NCBI GenBank assembly: GCA_018666295.1
Contig: JABIZW010000200.1
Location: 1-22,030, forward strand
DNA from: Halieaceae bacterium
GTDB lineage: Bacteria; Pseudomonadota; Gammaproteobacteria; Pseudomonadales; Halieaceae
DNA length: 22,030 nt
Direction of reading: 5' to 3'
Under the pieces are notes generated by a model. That model had not been told where the DNA came from. It saw nothing but the letters and a program-made list of their open reading frames with translations, and searched no databases. Below, one piece after another: positions 21,488 through 22,030 of the stretch (the stretch's first letter is position 1; every line of letters begins with the position of its first letter). Made by a program: the position numbers and the translations under genes.

Positions 21488-21757
21488 ATGCAGGATAAAG
21501 AAGCGCCAAAGATAGAGTTCCCGTGTCGTTATCCGATCAAAGTGGTGGGGCGTTCAACCCCTGACTACGCAACCGCAATTCGAGCAATTTTTGAGCGACA
21601 TACAACAGGGCTTCTTGATGAAGATATTGTCACCAAGAGCAGTCGTGCGGGCACGTTCGACTCGATAACGTTCACCATTACGGCCACAGGAACAGACCAA
21701 CTGGAGGCTTTGCACAAGGAGCTGGTTGCCTCAGGTCGTGTTTCGATGGTGATTTAA
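21488..21757 (+). CDS. ybeD: DUF493/YbeD family protein
   Basis: Small conserved protein of unknown biochemical role, 89 residues, usually found between dacA and lipB in gammaproteobacteria, as here. The family pattern is visible: IEFPCRYPIKVVGRS near the N-terminus, a middle IVTKSSRAGTFDSITFTITATG and the C-terminal ELVASGRVSMVI, aligning with E. coli YbeD (VKPSSKGNYHSVSITINA, VRMVL). The fold is ACT-like in known structures, which suggests a regulatory or ligand-binding role, but this is inference. It begins 3 bp after the dacA stop with no clear Shine-Dalgarno. Confidence 0.94.
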   Translation: MQDKEAPKIEFPCRYPIKVVGRSTPDYATAIRAIFERHTTGLLDEDIVTKSSRAGTFDSITFTITATGTDQLEALHKELVASGRVSMVI

Positions 21758-21760
21758 ACC

Positions 21761-22030
21761 GTGTTTGTCCGGAACTTAGGGAATGTGGATTATCGTCCCA
21801 CGATCGAGGCGATGAAAGCGTTTACAAAAGTGCGCGGGAGTGAAACTCCCGATGAATTGTGGGTGTTAGAGCATCCGCCCGTGTTTACACAGGGTATTGC
21901 GGGCAAAGAAGAGCACCTCCTGTCACCGGGCGACATTGAAGTGGTTCAAACCGATCGAGGCGGCCAGGTGACTTACCATGGTCCAGGGCAGATTGTGATC
22001 TATGTGCTCTGCGATATTCGGCGTGCGAAG
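21761..22030 (+). CDS. lipB: Octanoyltransferase LipB, N-terminal 90 codons (cut by right edge)
   Basis: Transfers octanoyl from acyl carrier protein to lipoyl domains, first step of lipoate synthesis. I translated from GTG 21761, which has GGTGA 8 bases upstream and lies 3 bp after the ybeD stop; the frame remains open to the end. The start MFVRNLGNVDYRPTIEAM, then DELWVLEHPPVFTQG and RGGQVTYHGPGQIVIY are hallmark LipB sequences. The catalytic Cys and Lys lie further on, outside the window. lipA would be expected next. Confidence 0.95.
   Translation, partial: MFVRNLGNVDYRPTIEAMKAFTKVRGSETPDELWVLEHPPVFTQGIAGKEEHLLSPGDIEVVQTDRGGQVTYHGPGQIVIYVLCDIRRAK

Noticed and set aside
1..22030. Mobile elements, CRISPR arrays, tRNA/rRNA genes, toxin-antitoxin or defence modules
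   Set aside because: No transposase, integrase, direct-repeat array, cloverleaf or rRNA sequence seen; nearly every gene is a recognised core gene in a typical gammaproteobacterial order.

Overview
The window looks like chromosomal core DNA from a Pseudomonas-like gammaproteobacterium, probably a marine lineage such as the Cellvibrionales/OM60-NOR5 group. The lineage is inference from protein resemblance and gene order; the sequence has no taxonomic marker. Support comes from NrdA with two N-terminal ATP-cone regions, NrdB ending in the Pseudomonas-type tail, and the order proA-nadD-rsfS-rlmH-mrdA-rodA-mltB-rlpA-dacA-ybeD-lipB, which matches Pseudomonas as I recall it. I see no rRNA, tRNA, CRISPR array, phage, insertion sequence or toxin-antitoxin module.

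Layout. (1) Positions 1-1300, minus strand: the N-terminal 208 codons of the redox chaperone Hsp33 (hslO, cut by the left edge), rpsT with a GTG start, and a small three-helix membrane protein of unknown role. (2) 1439-4760, plus strand: a PlsC-family acyltransferase followed 6 bp later by the Fe-S helicase dinG, then a bidirectional terminator. (3) 4778-9233, minus strand: nrdA-nrdB, the class Ia ribonucleotide reductase, with a 310-bp upstream region carrying a consensus DnaA box, a candidate promoter and an inverted repeat across that promoter. (4) 9234-11326, minus strand: argD-argF (arginine biosynthesis), sharing one base. (5) 11436-12667: monothiol glutaredoxin grxD (+), then the iron-storage genes bfr and bfd (-), with a Fur-box-like sequence upstream of bfd. 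(6) 12681-22030, plus strand: proA and nadD, then rsfS and rlmH (ribosome functions), then the cell-elongation and peptidoglycan genes mrdA, rodA, mltB, rlpA and dacA, then ybeD and the start of lipB (cut by the right edge). Genes here overlap or nearly touch, which suggests one or a few long transcripts with translational coupling.

How they work together. Three themes recur: dNTP supply and DNA repair (nrdAB, dinG, the DnaA box), iron and Fe-S handling (grxD, bfr, bfd), and lateral wall growth (PBP2, RodA, two lytic transglycosylases, a D,D-carboxypeptidase).

I did not find a convincing undescribed multi-gene system. The points most worth a second look are small: a perfect Shine-Dalgarno 8-mer with no known gene, running into the dinG terminator; the inverted repeat over the nrdA promoter; the Fur-linked and possibly leaderless bfd; a variant acyltransferase motif; and tandem hairpins ahead of hslO.
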